This document shows positions 19,388-28,678 of a stretch of DNA of 64,000 nt, piece by piece. Positions within the stretch are counted from its first letter, which is position 1, and each line of letters starts with the position of its first letter. The stretch is from Streptomyces sp. RPT161 (GTDB taxonomy: Bacteria > Actinomycetota > Actinomycetes > Streptomycetales > Streptomycetaceae), in NCBI RefSeq assembly GCF_027533845.1, contig NZ_JAPZVN010000022.1, positions 1-64,000 of the forward strand, given 5' to 3'. The notes beneath the pieces are model-generated. The model did not search any database and had not been told where the DNA came from. It worked only from the letters and a program-made list of their open reading frames with translations. Made by a program: the position numbers and the translations under genes.

Positions 19388-20587
19388 ATGGATTTCGACC
19401 CCCGGTCGCCCGAGTTCATCGCCGACCCGTACCCCGCCTACCGGCGGCTGCGGGAGCAGGGGAGAGCGATCTGGTACGAGCCGACACGCCAGTGGCTGGT
19501 CCCGCACTACGCGGACGTCAGCGCCGCCCTGCGGGACCGCCGCCTGGGGCGGACGTACCTGCACCGCTTCACCCACGAGGAGTTCGGCCGCACCCCGCCG
19601 CCCGCCGCGCACGAACCGTTCCACACGCTCAACGGCAACGGGTTGCTCGACCTTGAGGCCCCCGACCACACCCGGATCCGGCGGTTGGTCGCCAAGGCCT
19701 TCACCCCGGCGACGGTGCGCCGTCTGACCCCCACCATCGACAAGCTCGCCGTGGAACTCGTGGACGCCCTGTGCGCCGACGGCGGCGGCGACCTGCTGGC
19801 CGGGGTGGCCGAGCCGCTGCCGGTCGCCGTCATCGCCGAGATGCTGGGCATACCGCCCGCCGACCGGGGGCTGCTGCGTCCCTGGTCGGCGGCGATCTGC
19901 GGCATGTACGAGCTGAACCCGGACGACGCCACGGCCACCGCCGCCGTCCGTGCCAGCCTGGAATTCTCCGCCTATCTGCGGGAGTTGATCGCCGCGCGGC
20001 GGGCCGACCCGGGTGACGACCTGATCAGCGCGCTGATCGCCGCGTACGACGAGGGGGACCGGCTCTCCGAGCAGGAGATGGTCTCCACCTGTGTGCTGCT
20101 GTTGAACGCGGGCCATGAGGCTACCGTCAACACCACCGCCAACGGCTGGTGGACGCTGCTGCGCCACCCCGACCAGCTCGAACTGCTGCGTGCCGACCCG
20201 GGGTTGCTGCCCACCGCCATCGAGGAGCTGCTGCGGTACGACACCCCGTTGCAGTTGTTCGAGCGCTGGGTGCTGGACGACATCGAGATCGGCGGCACCA
20301 CCATCCCGCGCGGCAGCGAGGTCGCGTTGCTGTTCGGCTCGGCGCACCGGGACCCGGTCCGCTTCGCCGACCCGGACCGGCTGGACCTGGCCCGCGCCGA
20401 CAACCCGCATCTGGCGTTCGGCGCGGGCATCCACTACTGCCTGGGCGCACCGCTGGCCCGCATCGAACTCGCCGCGTCCTTCGGGGCGTTGCTGCGTTCG
20501 GCGCCGGGCCTGCGGCTGGTGCGCGAACCGGAGTGGCAGCCGGGCTACGTCATCCGGGGGCTGCGCGAGCTGCTGGTCGAGGTCTGA
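19388..20587 (+). CDS. Cytochrome P450
   Basis: 399 residues from ATG at 19388 (GAAGGAG RBS 6 nt upstream; the ATG at 19373 lacks one). Standard bacterial class I P450: I-helix LLNAGHEATVNT, ExxR motif in AIEELLRYD, and the heme-thiolate loop FGAGIHYCLGAPLARIEL with the axial Cys. Lacks its own ferredoxin or reductase nearby. Starts 30 nt after the formamidase gene, so may be co-transcribed with the kynurenine operon. By position it may be the orthologue of the S. coelicolor P450 encoded near purA (CYP107 type); substrate unknown. Confidence 0.92.
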   Translation: MDFDPRSPEFIADPYPAYRRLREQGRAIWYEPTRQWLVPHYADVSAALRDRRLGRTYLHRFTHEEFGRTPPPAAHEPFHTLNGNGLLDLEAPDHTRIRRLVAKAFTPATVRRLTPTIDKLAVELVDALCADGGGDLLAGVAEPLPVAVIAEMLGIPPADRGLLRPWSAAICGMYELNPDDATATAAVRASLEFSAYLRELIAARRADPGDDLISALIAAYDEGDRLSEQEMVSTCVLLLNAGHEATVNTTANGWWTLLRHPDQLELLRADPGLLPTAIEELLRYDTPLQLFERWVLDDIEIGGTTIPRGSEVALLFGSAHRDPVRFADPDRLDLARADNPHLAFGAGIHYCLGAPLARIELAASFGALLRSAPGLRLVREPEWQPGYVIRGLRELLVEV

Positions 20588-20591
20588 CCCG

Positions 20592-22184
20592 TCACCCGAT
20601 GTCGCGGCGGCGCAGGGCGGCGAGCCCGGCCGCCGTCAGCACCGCGGCCAGCGCGGTGAGCCACACCAGTGGCGCCGCGGCCACCGGCGCGGACGGCACC
20701 CTCGGCAGGTGCGTGAAGACGGACAGGTCGAGCGCCCACCGGCTGAGCCTCAGCAGTGGCCCGTACAGCCCGAGGGCGAGCGTCAGCGAGGCCACGGTCC
20801 AGCCGGCCAGGGCCAGTCTCGGTACCGCGCCGAGGATCAGCACCGCGACGGCGGCGACGAACAGCACCGCGGGCAGCTGGACCAGTCCGGCCCCGGCCAT
20901 ACGCGGCAGTTGGCCGCCCACGTCGCCGACCGCCGCCCCGTAGCCGACGCCCAGCGCCAGCCCGCCGACGGCCAGCAGCGCGGCGGATCCGGCCGCGGCG
21001 ACCAGCAGATGCGCGGCGGCCCAGCGGATCCGGCCGACCGCCGCGGCGAGCACCGGTTCCGCCCGCCCGCCGATCTCCTCGCCGCGCAGCCGCAGCACCG
21101 CCTGGACGGCGTAGACGGCGGCGAGCATGCCCAGGAAGCTGACCATGGTGGCCAGGAAGGAGTCCACCAGGTTGTGCGTGCCGCCCAGGCTGTTCAGCTC
21201 GTCGGCGACGGACTTGTTGCCGTTGCCCAGGGACACCGCGCCCTTGGTGATCGCCCCCAGCACCAGGCCCGCGACGGCGTAGCCGGACAACCAGCCGCAC
21301 AGCGCCCCGCGTTGCAGCCGCCAGGCCAGCCCGAACACACCGGACAGCCGCCGCCCGGCGCCCTCGGGACCCGGCCGGGACGGCAGCAGTCCGGCGTCCA
21401 GGTCCCGCCGGGCGACCAGCGAGTGCGCCAGCGCGACCAGGACCGGCACCGCACCGGCGAACAGTCCGAGCACCCACCACCGCTCGCCCGCGTACGGGCG
21501 CAGCCGCTCCGCCCAGCCCAGCGGGGAGAGCCAGGCGGCCCAGCCGGGACCGCCGGGACCGGCGGCGTCGCCGGTGGCGCGCAGCAGATAGCCGACGCCC
21601 AGCAGGGCGCCCGCGATGCCCTTGGCGGCCCGTGCGCTCTGGGTGAGCTGTGCGGTGACCGCGGCGACGGCCGCGTAGCAGCAGCCCGCGCCGCCGAACG
21701 CGAGCCCGAACGCCAGTGCTCCGGTGGCGCCTTGGGGCAGCAGTCCGAGGGTGACGATGGCGGCGAGGGCGAGTGAGGTGCCGAAGCCGGTGAGCAGTGC
21801 GGCGGCCAGGGGCGCCCGCCGTCCGATGGCGCCCGCGCCGAGCAACTCCAGCCGCCCGTCCTCCTCTTCCTCGCGGGTGTGCCGCACCACCAGCAGCAGT
21901 GCCATCAGCCCGGCCAGCGCAGGGCCTGTCGACCCCATGCGCCAGGCGGTGAGCCCGCCGATGCCGGTGTCGTAGACGGGGCCGTAGAGCGCGCGCAGCG
22001 AGCCGTTGGCGGCCATGCTGGCGGCGAGTGAGGTGCGGCTGGCCTGTGTGGGGTACAGGCCGCTGATGGCGGACCGCATCGCGATGACCAGCAGGCCGAG
22101 CGGGAGCACCCAGGCCGGGATCATGATCCGGTCGCGCCGCAGTGCCAGCCGGACCAGGGCGCGGGTGCCGGTGAGGTCGTTCAT
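20592..22184 (-). CDS. ABC exporter permease
   Basis: 530 residues with about 12 hydrophobic segments in two repeats, starting [38 protein letters not shown]. The length and duplicated layout match the actinobacterial TnrB3-type exporter permeases of antibiotic/polyketide efflux systems. Its start overlaps the ATPase gene by 4 nt, so the two form one transporter unit. The stop lies 4 nt from the stop of the convergent P450 gene, leaving no room for an intergenic terminator. Confidence 0.85.
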   Translation of the reverse strand: MNDLTGTRALVRLALRRDRIMIPAWVLPLGLLVIAMRSAISGLYPTQASRTSLAASMAANGSLRALYGPVYDTGIGGLTAWRMGSTGPALAGLMALLLVVRHTREEEEDGRLELLGAGAIGRRAPLAAALLTGFGTSLALAAIVTLGLLPQGATGALAFGLAFGGAGCCYAAVAAVTAQLTQSARAAKGIAGALLGVGYLLRATGDAAGPGGPGWAAWLSPLGWAERLRPYAGERWWVLGLFAGAVPVLVALAHSLVARRDLDAGLLPSRPGPEGAGRRLSGVFGLAWRLQRGALCGWLSGYAVAGLVLGAITKGAVSLGNGNKSVADELNSLGGTHNLVDSFLATMVSFLGMLAAVYAVQAVLRLRGEEIGGRAEPVLAAAVGRIRWAAAHLLVAAAGSAALLAVGGLALGVGYGAAVGDVGGQLPRMAGAGLVQLPAVLFVAAVAVLILGAVPRLALAGWTVASLTLALGLYGPLLRLSRWALDLSVFTHLPRVPSAPVAAAPLVWLTALAAVLTAAGLAALRRRDIG

Positions 22185-23077
22185 CGGGCCGCCGTCTCGC
22201 TCCGGTAGTGGCGCAGGAAGAGCTCGTCGAGCGTGGGCGGGGTGCAGTTGAGGGCGCGGACGCCGACCGAGGTGATCTGCCGTAGTACGGCGTCGAGTTG
22301 GTCGGTGTCGACCTGCAACGCGACGCGCTCGCCGTGGACGTCGAGGTCATGGACGCCGGGCAGACGCGCGAGGCCGTTGGGCGGACCGGCGAGTTCGGCG
22401 GTGATCGAGGTGCGGGTCAGGTGCCGCAGCTCGGCGAGGGTGCCGGTCTCCACGGTGCGGCCCCTGCGGATGATGCTGACCCGGTCGCACAGGGCCTCGA
22501 CCTCGCTGAGGATGTGACTGGAGAGCAGGACGGTGCGGCCCCGGTCGCGCTCCTCGCGCACGCACTCGCGGAAGACCTCCTCCATCAACGGGTCGAGCCC
22601 CGACGTCGGTTCGTCGAGGATGAGCAGCTCCGCGTCGGAGGCGAACGCCGCGACGAGGGCGACCTTCTGCCGGTTGCCCTTGGAGTAGGTGCGGCCCTTC
22701 TTCGTGGGATCGAGTTCGAAGCGGCGCAGCAGCTCCTGCTTGCGGTGCTGGTCCAGGCCGCCGCGCAGTCGGCCGAGCAGGTCGATGACCTCGCCGCCGG
22801 ACAGGTTGCGCCACAGGGTGACGTCTCCGGGGACGTACGCCAGCCGCGCGTGCAGCCGTACCGCGTCGCGCCAGGGGTCGCCGTCGAGCAGCCGCGCCTG
22901 GCCCCGGTCGGCGCGCAGCAGGCCGAGCAGCACCCGGATGGCGGTGGACTTCCCGGCGCCGTTCGGCCCCAGGAAGCCGTGGACCTCACCGCGTGCGACG
23001 GTCAGGTCGAGCCCGTCCAGCGCCTGGGTGCGGCCGAACGCCTTGTGCAGGCTGGTCACCTCGATTGCCGAGTTCAT
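22181..23077 (-). CDS. ABC exporter ATP-binding protein
   Basis: 298 residues. Walker [10 protein letters not shown] (~residue 36), Q-loop region [18 protein letters not shown], signature [15 protein letters not shown], Walker [15 protein letters not shown] and H-loop [10 protein letters not shown]; ~75-residue C-terminal extension typical of drug-export (DrrA-like) ATPases. The signature is SKGNRQK instead of the canonical LSGGQ, common in this subfamily. Pairs with the permease downstream; divergent from the MarR-like regulator. Confidence 0.93.
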   Translation of the reverse strand: MNSAIEVTSLHKAFGRTQALDGLDLTVARGEVHGFLGPNGAGKSTAIRVLLGLLRADRGQARLLDGDPWRDAVRLHARLAYVPGDVTLWRNLSGGEVIDLLGRLRGGLDQHRKQELLRRFELDPTKKGRTYSKGNRQKVALVAAFASDAELLILDEPTSGLDPLMEEVFRECVREERDRGRTVLLSSHILSEVEALCDRVSIIRRGRTVETGTLAELRHLTRTSITAELAGPPNGLARLPGVHDLDVHGERVALQVDTDQLDAVLRQITSVGVRALNCTPPTLDELFLRHYRSETAAR

Positions 23078-23138
23078 GGTTTCGAAGCTACGCTGGTTTC
23101 AGAAAGTTGTGAAGTTATAGAATCGTATAGTGATCGCC
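23078..23138. promoter_or_regulatory. AT-rich divergent promoter/operator region
   Basis: 61 bp between the exporter operon and its regulator, markedly A/T-rich from 23097 to 23132. A -10-like TATAGT (23126-23131) ends 7 nt before the regulator ATG, so that gene may be leaderless; the mirrored TATA...TATA around GAATCG (23117-23129) is a candidate operator for autoregulation. No clear -35 can be assigned. Confidence 0.5.
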
Positions 23139-23615
23139 ATGGCAGACCAGCAACGGGACGAAGAAGCCGTCGACCGGTTCGTGGAACGATTCGCCTCCGA
23201 ACTCGTGGAGGCGGGCATGCAGCGGATGCCCGCCCGGGTGTTCGCCGCCCTGCTGGTCGCCGACGACGGTGCGCTGACCTCCGCGGAAGTCGGCGAACGG
23301 CTCAAGGTCAGCCCGGCCGCCGTCTCCGGCGCGGTGCGCTACCTCGCGCAGGTCGGCCTGATCAGCCGGGAGCGGGAACCCGGCTCACGGCGCGAGCGGT
23401 ACCGGCTGCACAGCGACCAGTGGTACGAGACGTTCACCCGTCGCGACCGCTTCCTCACCCGGCTGGAGAGCACCCTGGCCTCCGGCGTCGATGCGGTCGG
23501 CGGCGGGACCCCCGCGGGGGAGCGGATCGCCGAGACCGCCGACTTCTTCGCCTTCCTGCAACGGGAGTGGACCAAAACGATGGAGCGCTGGCGCGCGGAA
23601 CGCTCGGGCCGCTAG
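23139..23615 (+). CDS. MarR/GbsR-family transcriptional regulator
   Basis: 158 residues from ATG at 23139 (a GTG at 23130 is also in frame). Winged helix: RMPARVFAALLVADDGALTSAEVGERLKVSPAAVSGAVRYLAQVGLISREREPGSRRERYRL (seen in parts), followed by a helical dimerisation region DFFAFLQREWTKTMERW. The layout fits the GbsR-like branch of MarR proteins. Divergent from an ABC exporter operon and therefore likely its local regulator, possibly sensing the exported compound. Confidence 0.85.
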   Translation: MADQQRDEEAVDRFVERFASELVEAGMQRMPARVFAALLVADDGALTSAEVGERLKVSPAAVSGAVRYLAQVGLISREREPGSRRERYRLHSDQWYETFTRRDRFLTRLESTLASGVDAVGGGTPAGERIAETADFFAFLQREWTKTMERWRAERSGR

Positions 23616-23714
23616 GGACTCCGGTTCTCGGCGGATCGCGGTTCGTCCGACCACGACGGCGGAGAACGGCGGCGTCGAACGAACCGCAACCCCAACCGCG
23701 TGTTCCCCCGGCGG

Positions 23715-24518
23715 CTAACGGGGAACCGTCAGCCGCCAGGCGTCGGCCTGTACCGTCCAGGTCCTGGTGCGCACCGGGCCGGTCAGCGACTCGTCGGCGT
23801 GGTAGCGGAAGTCCCGGCCGGAGATCGTCACCGCCTGGGCGCGCACCCGCAGCGGGCGGCCGCTGGTCTGCTGCACATAGACGTCCGCCAGACCGCCGGT
23901 CGGGGAGCGCACCGACACCTCGTGCACCGGGCGGTCCAGGTCGGCCAGCAGCACCCCGTCCGCCTCCACCCGCAGCCGGTGCCCCGGCGACTGGCCGGGG
24001 CCGCCGGTCAGGGTGCGCAGCAGCGAACGGGCGCCGCGCTCAAGCCAGTTGCCCCGGGGCGGCGGGGCGGGCCAGGACGGGATCCGCAGCGTACCCAGCA
24101 CGATCCCGCCGCTCTCGTCGAGGAGCAGGTCGAGGTCGCGCACCGCGCCGTCCAGCGCCGCGCGGGCCGCCGCCACCGTGGACGCCGGCACACCCAGCCG
24201 TCGGGACAGCGCCAGTTCGGAGCGCTGACCGACCGGCACCATCGACAGCGCCGCCTCGCCCAGCGCGCCCTCCAGATGCAGCAGTCGCACCGTGCGCAGC
24301 AGCGCGTGATCGTCGCCGATCACCACCGGACGGCGGCGACCGCGGTGCACCAGCGCCCGGCGCAGTTCCTCGCCGCTGTCCGGGAGGCAGACCTTCAGCG
24401 ACGACGCGCCCGCCCGCAGGACGTCCTTCGCGATGCGCACCGATTCACCGTCCAATGTGCGGGCCGCGGGGTCGATGACCACCAGCAGCGGAAGCCCGGC
24501 CGAGGCTTGAGCCGACAC
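23715..24518 (-). CDS. Degenerate diacylglycerol/lipid kinase-like protein
   Basis: 267 residues from GTG at 24518. The overall layout is that of the DAGK catalytic family: VVIDPAARTLDGESVRIAKDVLRAG at the N-terminus, a nucleotide-loop position RPVVIGDDHALLRTVRLL, a MVPVGQRSELALSRRLG segment (cf. LPxGTxND.ARxLG) and a C-terminal beta sandwich ending DESLTGPVRTRTWTVQADAWRLTVPR. The ATP-binding GGDGT is replaced by GDDHA and the GTxNDxAR motif is altered to GQRSELALSR, so kinase activity is doubtful. Divergently oriented from purA. Confidence 0.7.
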   Translation of the reverse strand: MSAQASAGLPLLVVIDPAARTLDGESVRIAKDVLRAGASSLKVCLPDSGEELRRALVHRGRRRPVVIGDDHALLRTVRLLHLEGALGEAALSMVPVGQRSELALSRRLGVPASTVAAARAALDGAVRDLDLLLDESGGIVLGTLRIPSWPAPPPRGNWLERGARSLLRTLTGGPGQSPGHRLRVEADGVLLADLDRPVHEVSVRSPTGGLADVYVQQTSGRPLRVRAQAVTISGRDFRYHADESLTGPVRTRTWTVQADAWRLTVPR

Positions 24519-24535
24519 CTTCGTCCTTCCTCAGG

Positions 24536-24655
24536 TAAAATCTCGGTGCAAGAGCCCCTTGCGCCTTTGCGCCAGGGGCTTCGTCTATTCCGGGGCACCG
24601 GTTCGACGGCTCTTACGCACGTTGGACATGCCCCGCCCGGAAGGGGTGTACGCCT
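24536..24655 (+). promoter_or_regulatory. Structured purA 5' leader
   Basis: A -10-like TAAAAT at 24536-24541 is followed by a possible closing stem CGGTGC (24544-24549) / GCACCG (24595-24600) around a 12-bp terminator-like hairpin (24553-24564 with 24569-24580, one mismatch). Nearer the gene, CCCC (24631-24634) can pair with GGGG (24643-24646), which is the purA Shine-Dalgarno AAGGGG. The arrangement could form an attenuator or a translation switch; it matches no riboswitch class I can name. Confidence 0.45.
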
Positions 24656-25939
24656 GTGCCCGCACTTGTGCTGCTCGGTGCTCAGTGGGGTGACGAGGGC
24701 AAGGGAAAGGCCACCGACCTGCTCGGCGGCTCGGTTGACTACGTGGTCCGCTACCAGGGCGGTAACAACGCCGGTCACACGGTGGTCGTCGGCGACCAGA
24801 AGTACGCGCTGCACCTGCTCCCATCCGGGATCCTCTCCCCGGGGTGCACCCCCGTCATCGGCAACGGAGTCGTCGTCGACCCGGCGGTCCTGCTTTCCGA
24901 GCTGAGTGGACTCCAAGCGCGTGGTGTCGACACCTCCAAGCTCCTGATCAGCGGAAACGCCCATCTGATCACCCCGTACCACCAGACCCTGGACAAGGTC
25001 ACCGAGCGCTTCCTGGGCAAGCGCAAGATCGGTACCACCGGTCGCGGCATCGGCCCGGCCTACGCCGACAAGATCAACCGGGTCGGCATCCGGGTGCAGG
25101 ACCTGTTCGACGAGTCGATCCTGCGGCAGAAGGTCGAGGCCGCGCTGAACGACAAGAACCAGATCCTGGTCAAGATCTTCAACCGCCGGGCCATCTCCGC
25201 CGACAAGGTGGTCGAGGAGTACCTGGGCTACGCGGAGCAGATCCGCGACTACGTCGCCGACACCACCCTGGTGCTGAACCAGGCGCTGGACGAGGACAAG
25301 GTCGTGCTGCTGGAGGGCGGCCAGGGCACGTTGCTCGACGTGGACCACGGCACGTACCCCTTCGTGACCTCCTCCAACCCGACGGCCGGCGGTGCCTGCA
25401 CCGGTTCCGGTATCGGCCCGACCCGCATCTCGCGCAGCATCGGCATCCTCAAGGCGTACACCACCCGGGTCGGCGCGGGTCCGTTCCCGACCGAACTGTT
25501 CGACGAGGACGGCGACAAGCTGCGCACCATCGGCGGCGAGCGGGGCGTCACCACCGGCCGTGACCGCCGCTGCGGCTGGTTCGACGCGGTGATCGCCCGG
25601 TACGCCACCCGGGTCAACGGGCTCACCGACTTCTTCCTCACCAAGCTCGACGTGCTCACCGGCTGGGAGGAGATCCCGGTCTGCGTGGCGTACGAGATCG
25701 ACGGCAGGCGCGTCGAGGAACTCCCGTACAGCCAGACCGACTTCCACCACGCCAAGCCGGTCTACGAGACGCTGCCCGGCTGGAACGAGGACATCACCAA
25801 GGCGAAGACCTTCGACGACCTGCCGAAGAACGCCAAGGCGTATGTGAAGGCCCTGGAGGACATGTCCGGCGCCCCGATCTCCGCGATCGGCGTGGGCCCG
25901 GGCCGGGACGAGACGATCGAGATCAACTCGTTCATCTGA
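24656..25939 (+). CDS. purA: Adenylosuccinate synthetase
   Basis: 427 residues, GTG at 24656 with AAGGGG 9 nt upstream. Diagnostic motifs: [14 protein letters not shown] (GTP/IMP loop with catalytic Asp and Lys), [47 protein letters not shown] and [11 protein letters not shown]-terminal [12 protein letters not shown]. Converts IMP plus Asp to adenylosuccinate, the first AMP-specific step. Monocistronic: long inverted repeat follows. Confidence 0.97.
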   Translation: MPALVLLGAQWGDEGKGKATDLLGGSVDYVVRYQGGNNAGHTVVVGDQKYALHLLPSGILSPGCTPVIGNGVVVDPAVLLSELSGLQARGVDTSKLLISGNAHLITPYHQTLDKVTERFLGKRKIGTTGRGIGPAYADKINRVGIRVQDLFDESILRQKVEAALNDKNQILVKIFNRRAISADKVVEEYLGYAEQIRDYVADTTLVLNQALDEDKVVLLEGGQGTLLDVDHGTYPFVTSSNPTAGGACTGSGIGPTRISRSIGILKAYTTRVGAGPFPTELFDEDGDKLRTIGGERGVTTGRDRRCGWFDAVIARYATRVNGLTDFFLTKLDVLTGWEEIPVCVAYEIDGRRVEELPYSQTDFHHAKPVYETLPGWNEDITKAKTFDDLPKNAKAYVKALEDMSGAPISAIGVGPGRDETIEINSFI

Positions 25940-25959
25940 GGCACCGACCTGGCACCGCA

Positions 25960-26000
25960 TCGGCCACTGCCGTTGACAACATGTCGACGGCAGTGGCCGA
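25960..26000 (+). terminator. Long inverted repeat after purA
   Basis: Perfect 14-bp arms TCGGCCACTGCCGT (25960-25973) and ACGGCAGTGGCCGA (25987-26000); the 13-nt interior itself pairs GACA/TGTC (25975-25978, 25982-25985), so the hairpin extends to about 19 pairs around an ACA loop. Starts 21 nt after the purA stop. No T tract. Most likely the purA terminator, but also placed where it could influence the aminotransferase gene starting at 26056. Confidence 0.75.
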
Positions 26001-26055
26001 AGCCATACAGGCTGAGCATTTCGGCGTGCGGTCGCGGCTCCTTACGCTGGGCGGC

Positions 26056-27408
26056 ATGACAGCCCCTCTCGCAGATCCCGAGCGCGGCGCTGCCGTCAAG
26101 GCCGCGGACCGTGCGCATGTCTTCCACTCCTGGTCCGCGCAGGCGGTCATCGACCCGCTGGCGGTGGCCGGGGCCGACGGCTCCTACTTCTGGGACTACG
26201 AGGGCAACCGCTACCTGGACTTCTCCTCCCAGCTGGTGAACACCAACATCGGGCACCAGCACCCCAAGGTGGTCGCGGCCATCCAGGAGCAGGCCGGGAA
26301 GCTGGCCACCTTCGCGCCCGCGTTCGCGATCGACGTACGGTCCGAGGCGGCGCGGCTGATCGCCGAGCTGACCCCGGGCGACCTGAACAAGATCTTCTTC
26401 ACCAACGGCGGCGCCGAGGCGGTGGAGAACGCGGTGCGGATGGCCCGGCTGCACACCGGGCGGCACAAGGTGCTGTCGACCTACCGGTCGTACCACGGGG
26501 CGACCGCGGCGGCGATCAACCTCACCGGTGACCCGCGCCGCTGGGCGTCCGACACCGGCTCGGCCGGGGTGGTGCACTTCTGGGGGCCGTTCCTGTACCG
26601 CTCGCAGTTCCACGCCGGCACCGAGGCGCAGGAGTGCGAGCGGGCGCTGAAGCACCTTGAGGAACTGATCGCCTTCGAGGGCCCGCAGACCATCGCCGCG
26701 ATCATCCTGGAGACGGTCCCCGGCACCGCCGGGATCATGGTCCCGCCGCCCGGCTATCTGGCGGGGGTGCGGGAGATCTGCGACCGGTACGGGATCGTCT
26801 TCGTCCTCGACGAGGTGATGGCGGGCTTCGGGCGCACCGGCAAGTGGTTCGCCGCGGACCACTGGGGGGTCGTCCCGGACCTGATGACCTTCGCCAAGGG
26901 TGTCAACTCCGGTTACGTGCCGCTCGGCGGGGTGGCGATCTCCGAGCGGATCGCGGAGACCTTCGCCCACCGCCCGTACCCGGGCGGACTCACCTACTCC
27001 GGCCATCCGCTGGCCTGTGCCTCGGCCATCGCGACGATCAACGCGATGCGGGAGGAGCGGATCGTGGAGAACGCCGCCGAGATCGGCGAGCGGGTGCTCG
27101 GGCCCGGCCTGCGGGAGCTCGCCGCGCGGCACGAGTGCGTGGGGGAGGTGCGGGGGATGGGTGTCTTCTGGGCGCTGGAACTGGTCAAGGACCGGTCGAC
27201 CAGGGAGCCGCTCGTGCCCTACAACGCCTCCGGCGCGGACGCCGCCCCGATGGCGGAGTTCGCCGCCGCGTGCAAGCGGGGTGGGCTGTGGCCGTTCGTG
27301 AACATGAACCGGACGCATGTGGTGCCGCCGTGCAACGTCTCCGAGGCGGAGGCCAAGGAGGGGCTCGCCGTCCTGGACGCGGCGCTGTCCGTCGTGGACC
27401 CGCGATGA
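26056..27408 (+). CDS. Class III PLP-dependent aminotransferase
   Basis: 450 residues from ATG at 26056, chosen because -10-like TACGCT (26043-26048) lies 7 nt upstream (leaderless) and because the open frame further upstream runs through the purA terminator. Class III hallmarks: YFWDYEGNRYLDFSSQLVNTNIGHQHP, FTNGGAEAVENAVRMAR, SYHGATAAAINLTGDPRRW, FVLDEVMAGFGRTGKWFA and the PLP Lys in FAKGVNSGYVPLGGV. Resembles omega-amino acid:pyruvate or taurine-type aminotransferases; substrate not determinable. Not an obvious pathway partner of its neighbours. Confidence 0.88.
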   Translation: MTAPLADPERGAAVKAADRAHVFHSWSAQAVIDPLAVAGADGSYFWDYEGNRYLDFSSQLVNTNIGHQHPKVVAAIQEQAGKLATFAPAFAIDVRSEAARLIAELTPGDLNKIFFTNGGAEAVENAVRMARLHTGRHKVLSTYRSYHGATAAAINLTGDPRRWASDTGSAGVVHFWGPFLYRSQFHAGTEAQECERALKHLEELIAFEGPQTIAAIILETVPGTAGIMVPPPGYLAGVREICDRYGIVFVLDEVMAGFGRTGKWFAADHWGVVPDLMTFAKGVNSGYVPLGGVAISERIAETFAHRPYPGGLTYSGHPLACASAIATINAMREERIVENAAEIGERVLGPGLRELAARHECVGEVRGMGVFWALELVKDRSTREPLVPYNASGADAAPMAEFAAACKRGGLWPFVNMNRTHVVPPCNVSEAEAKEGLAVLDAALSVVDPR

Positions 27409-27429
27409 TCCCGCCCGTTCGCCGCGGCA

Positions 27430-27720
27430 TCAGTGCCAAGAGGCCAGCAGGTCCCCCAGGGGCATCGCCGGACAGACGTTGACCTGAGCCTGGAGTTCGC
27501 GGAACAGCGGTTCCGTCACCGCGGGCAGCTGCGTCGCGTCGCGGAGGTCGAAGACGAGCAGAACCGTCCGCACCCCGTCCGCATAGAACGCGTACGCCGC
27601 CTCCGGCCGCACCCGCTCGGCCAAGCGCCGCAGCGTCTCGCGCAGCGCCCCGGACTCCAGCGCCCGGCTCCCCGCCTCGGCCTCGATCTGGATCGTCATC
27701 AGCGTCCGCACGTAGCCCAT
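27430..27720 (-). CDS. Small conserved hypothetical protein (96 aa)
   Basis: 96 residues from ATG at 27720 (MGYVRTLMTIQIEAEAG); a second ATG at 27699 (MTIQIEAEAG) is a possible alternative start. Predicted beta-alpha-alpha-beta pattern with YAFYADGVRTVLLVFDLRDATQLPAVTEPLFRELQAQVNVCPAM, reminiscent of dimeric ferredoxin-like barrel proteins (cf. DUF3303). No catalytic motif seen. Convergent with the class III aminotransferase gene. Function unknown. Confidence 0.6.
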   Translation of the reverse strand: MGYVRTLMTIQIEAEAGSRALESGALRETLRRLAERVRPEAAYAFYADGVRTVLLVFDLRDATQLPAVTEPLFRELQAQVNVCPAMPLGDLLASWH

Positions 27721-27875
27721 CGTCCGGCCGCGCGGCGCCGCGCACCCGCCCCGCGGGCCGAACGGGTGGTGGCGCTGGTCACGTGGCGGAGTACCGGCCG
27801 TCGGCCCGGGTAGCCGCCTCGCATATCTTGTCCCGGGCACATCAGGCCCCGGGGACCCAGGAGCGAGGAGGCGGC

Positions 27876-28565
27876 ATGCCGGGCAGCACGCCGGTTCGGC
27901 GCAGCAGTCTGCGCCAGCAGATCGCCGACGCGCTCCGCGACGAGGTCCTCACCGGACGGCTGGCCGCCGGACGCCACTTCACCGTCAAGGAGATCGCCGA
28001 CCTGTACGGCGTCTCGGCCACCCCGGTGCGCGAGGCGCTGGTCGACCTCGCGGCGCAGGGCCTGCTGGACGTCGAACACCACCGCGGCTTCCAGGTGCGG
28101 CAGTTCACCCACGACGACTACCGCGGCCTGGTCGAGGCCCGCACGCTGGTGAGCGAGGGGATATTCCGCCGGCTGGCCGCGCACGGCCCGCTGCTGCTGC
28201 CCGACGAGGGCATGGCGTCGGTGCGCCGCCGCGCGGAGGCCGCCGCGAGCGCCGCCCGGGCGGGTGCGCTGGACGTACTGATCGGCTGCGACCTGCGCTT
28301 CTGGCGGGAGTTGGCGGTGCTCACCGCCAACACGCACGTGTGTGAGTTCCTGGACCGGCTGCGGGTGCAGTCGTGGGTGTTCGCGGTCCCTCTACTGCGT
28401 CGCGAACCGGATCTGGCGGGAGTGTGCTGGACCGAGCACGTCGCACTGGCGGACGCCATCCGGGACGGCGACACGCAGGGCGCGCGCCGCATAGTGGACG
28501 CGTACAACGAGCACTCGCTCTCCCTGATGCGGCGACTCGTCGAGCGGCACGGCGACGGCCGCTGA
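27876..28565 (+). CDS. GntR-family regulator (FadR/FCD subfamily)
   Basis: 229 residues from ATG at 27876, RBS GAGGAGG 5-6 nt upstream. GntR winged helix near the N-terminus (LRQQIADALRDEVLTGRL, EIADLYGVSATPVREAL, DLAAQGLL), then a helical FCD-type effector domain in which DLRFWRELAVLTANTHVCEFL and TEHVALADAIRDGD carry the usual Asp/His metal-ligand positions. Likely senses an organic acid and represses a catabolic operon; no obvious target adjacent. Lies close to the likely junction of two conserved blocks (see findings). Confidence 0.88.
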   Translation: MPGSTPVRRSSLRQQIADALRDEVLTGRLAAGRHFTVKEIADLYGVSATPVREALVDLAAQGLLDVEHHRGFQVRQFTHDDYRGLVEARTLVSEGIFRRLAAHGPLLLPDEGMASVRRRAEAAASAARAGALDVLIGCDLRFWRELAVLTANTHVCEFLDRLRVQSWVFAVPLLRREPDLAGVCWTEHVALADAIRDGDTQGARRIVDAYNEHSLSLMRRLVERHGDGR

Positions 28566-28614
28566 CTGCCGGCTGACGCCCCCCTGACGTACGGCACGGG
28601 TCCGTCACGTACCC

Positions 28615-28643
28615 CTGACGCGACGCCGAGCTGCGGTTACGCT
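28615..28643 (+). promoter_or_regulatory. Vegetative-type promoter
   Basis: CTGACG (28615-28620), 17-bp spacer, TACGCT (28638-28643): a good HrdB-type match about 30 nt upstream of the GTG at 28679. The region just upstream contains several CTGACG/CTGAC repeats (28573-28620). Confidence 0.6.
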
Positions 28644-28678
28644 GGCGACCCTGCCTCCTACCACCTCCTGGAGCGCCC

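Noticed and set aside
16601-23615. Secondary-metabolite gene cluster (P450, exporter, kynurenine genes)
   Set aside because: No synthase, NRPS, PKS or tailoring set; the genes are consistent with conserved core loci.
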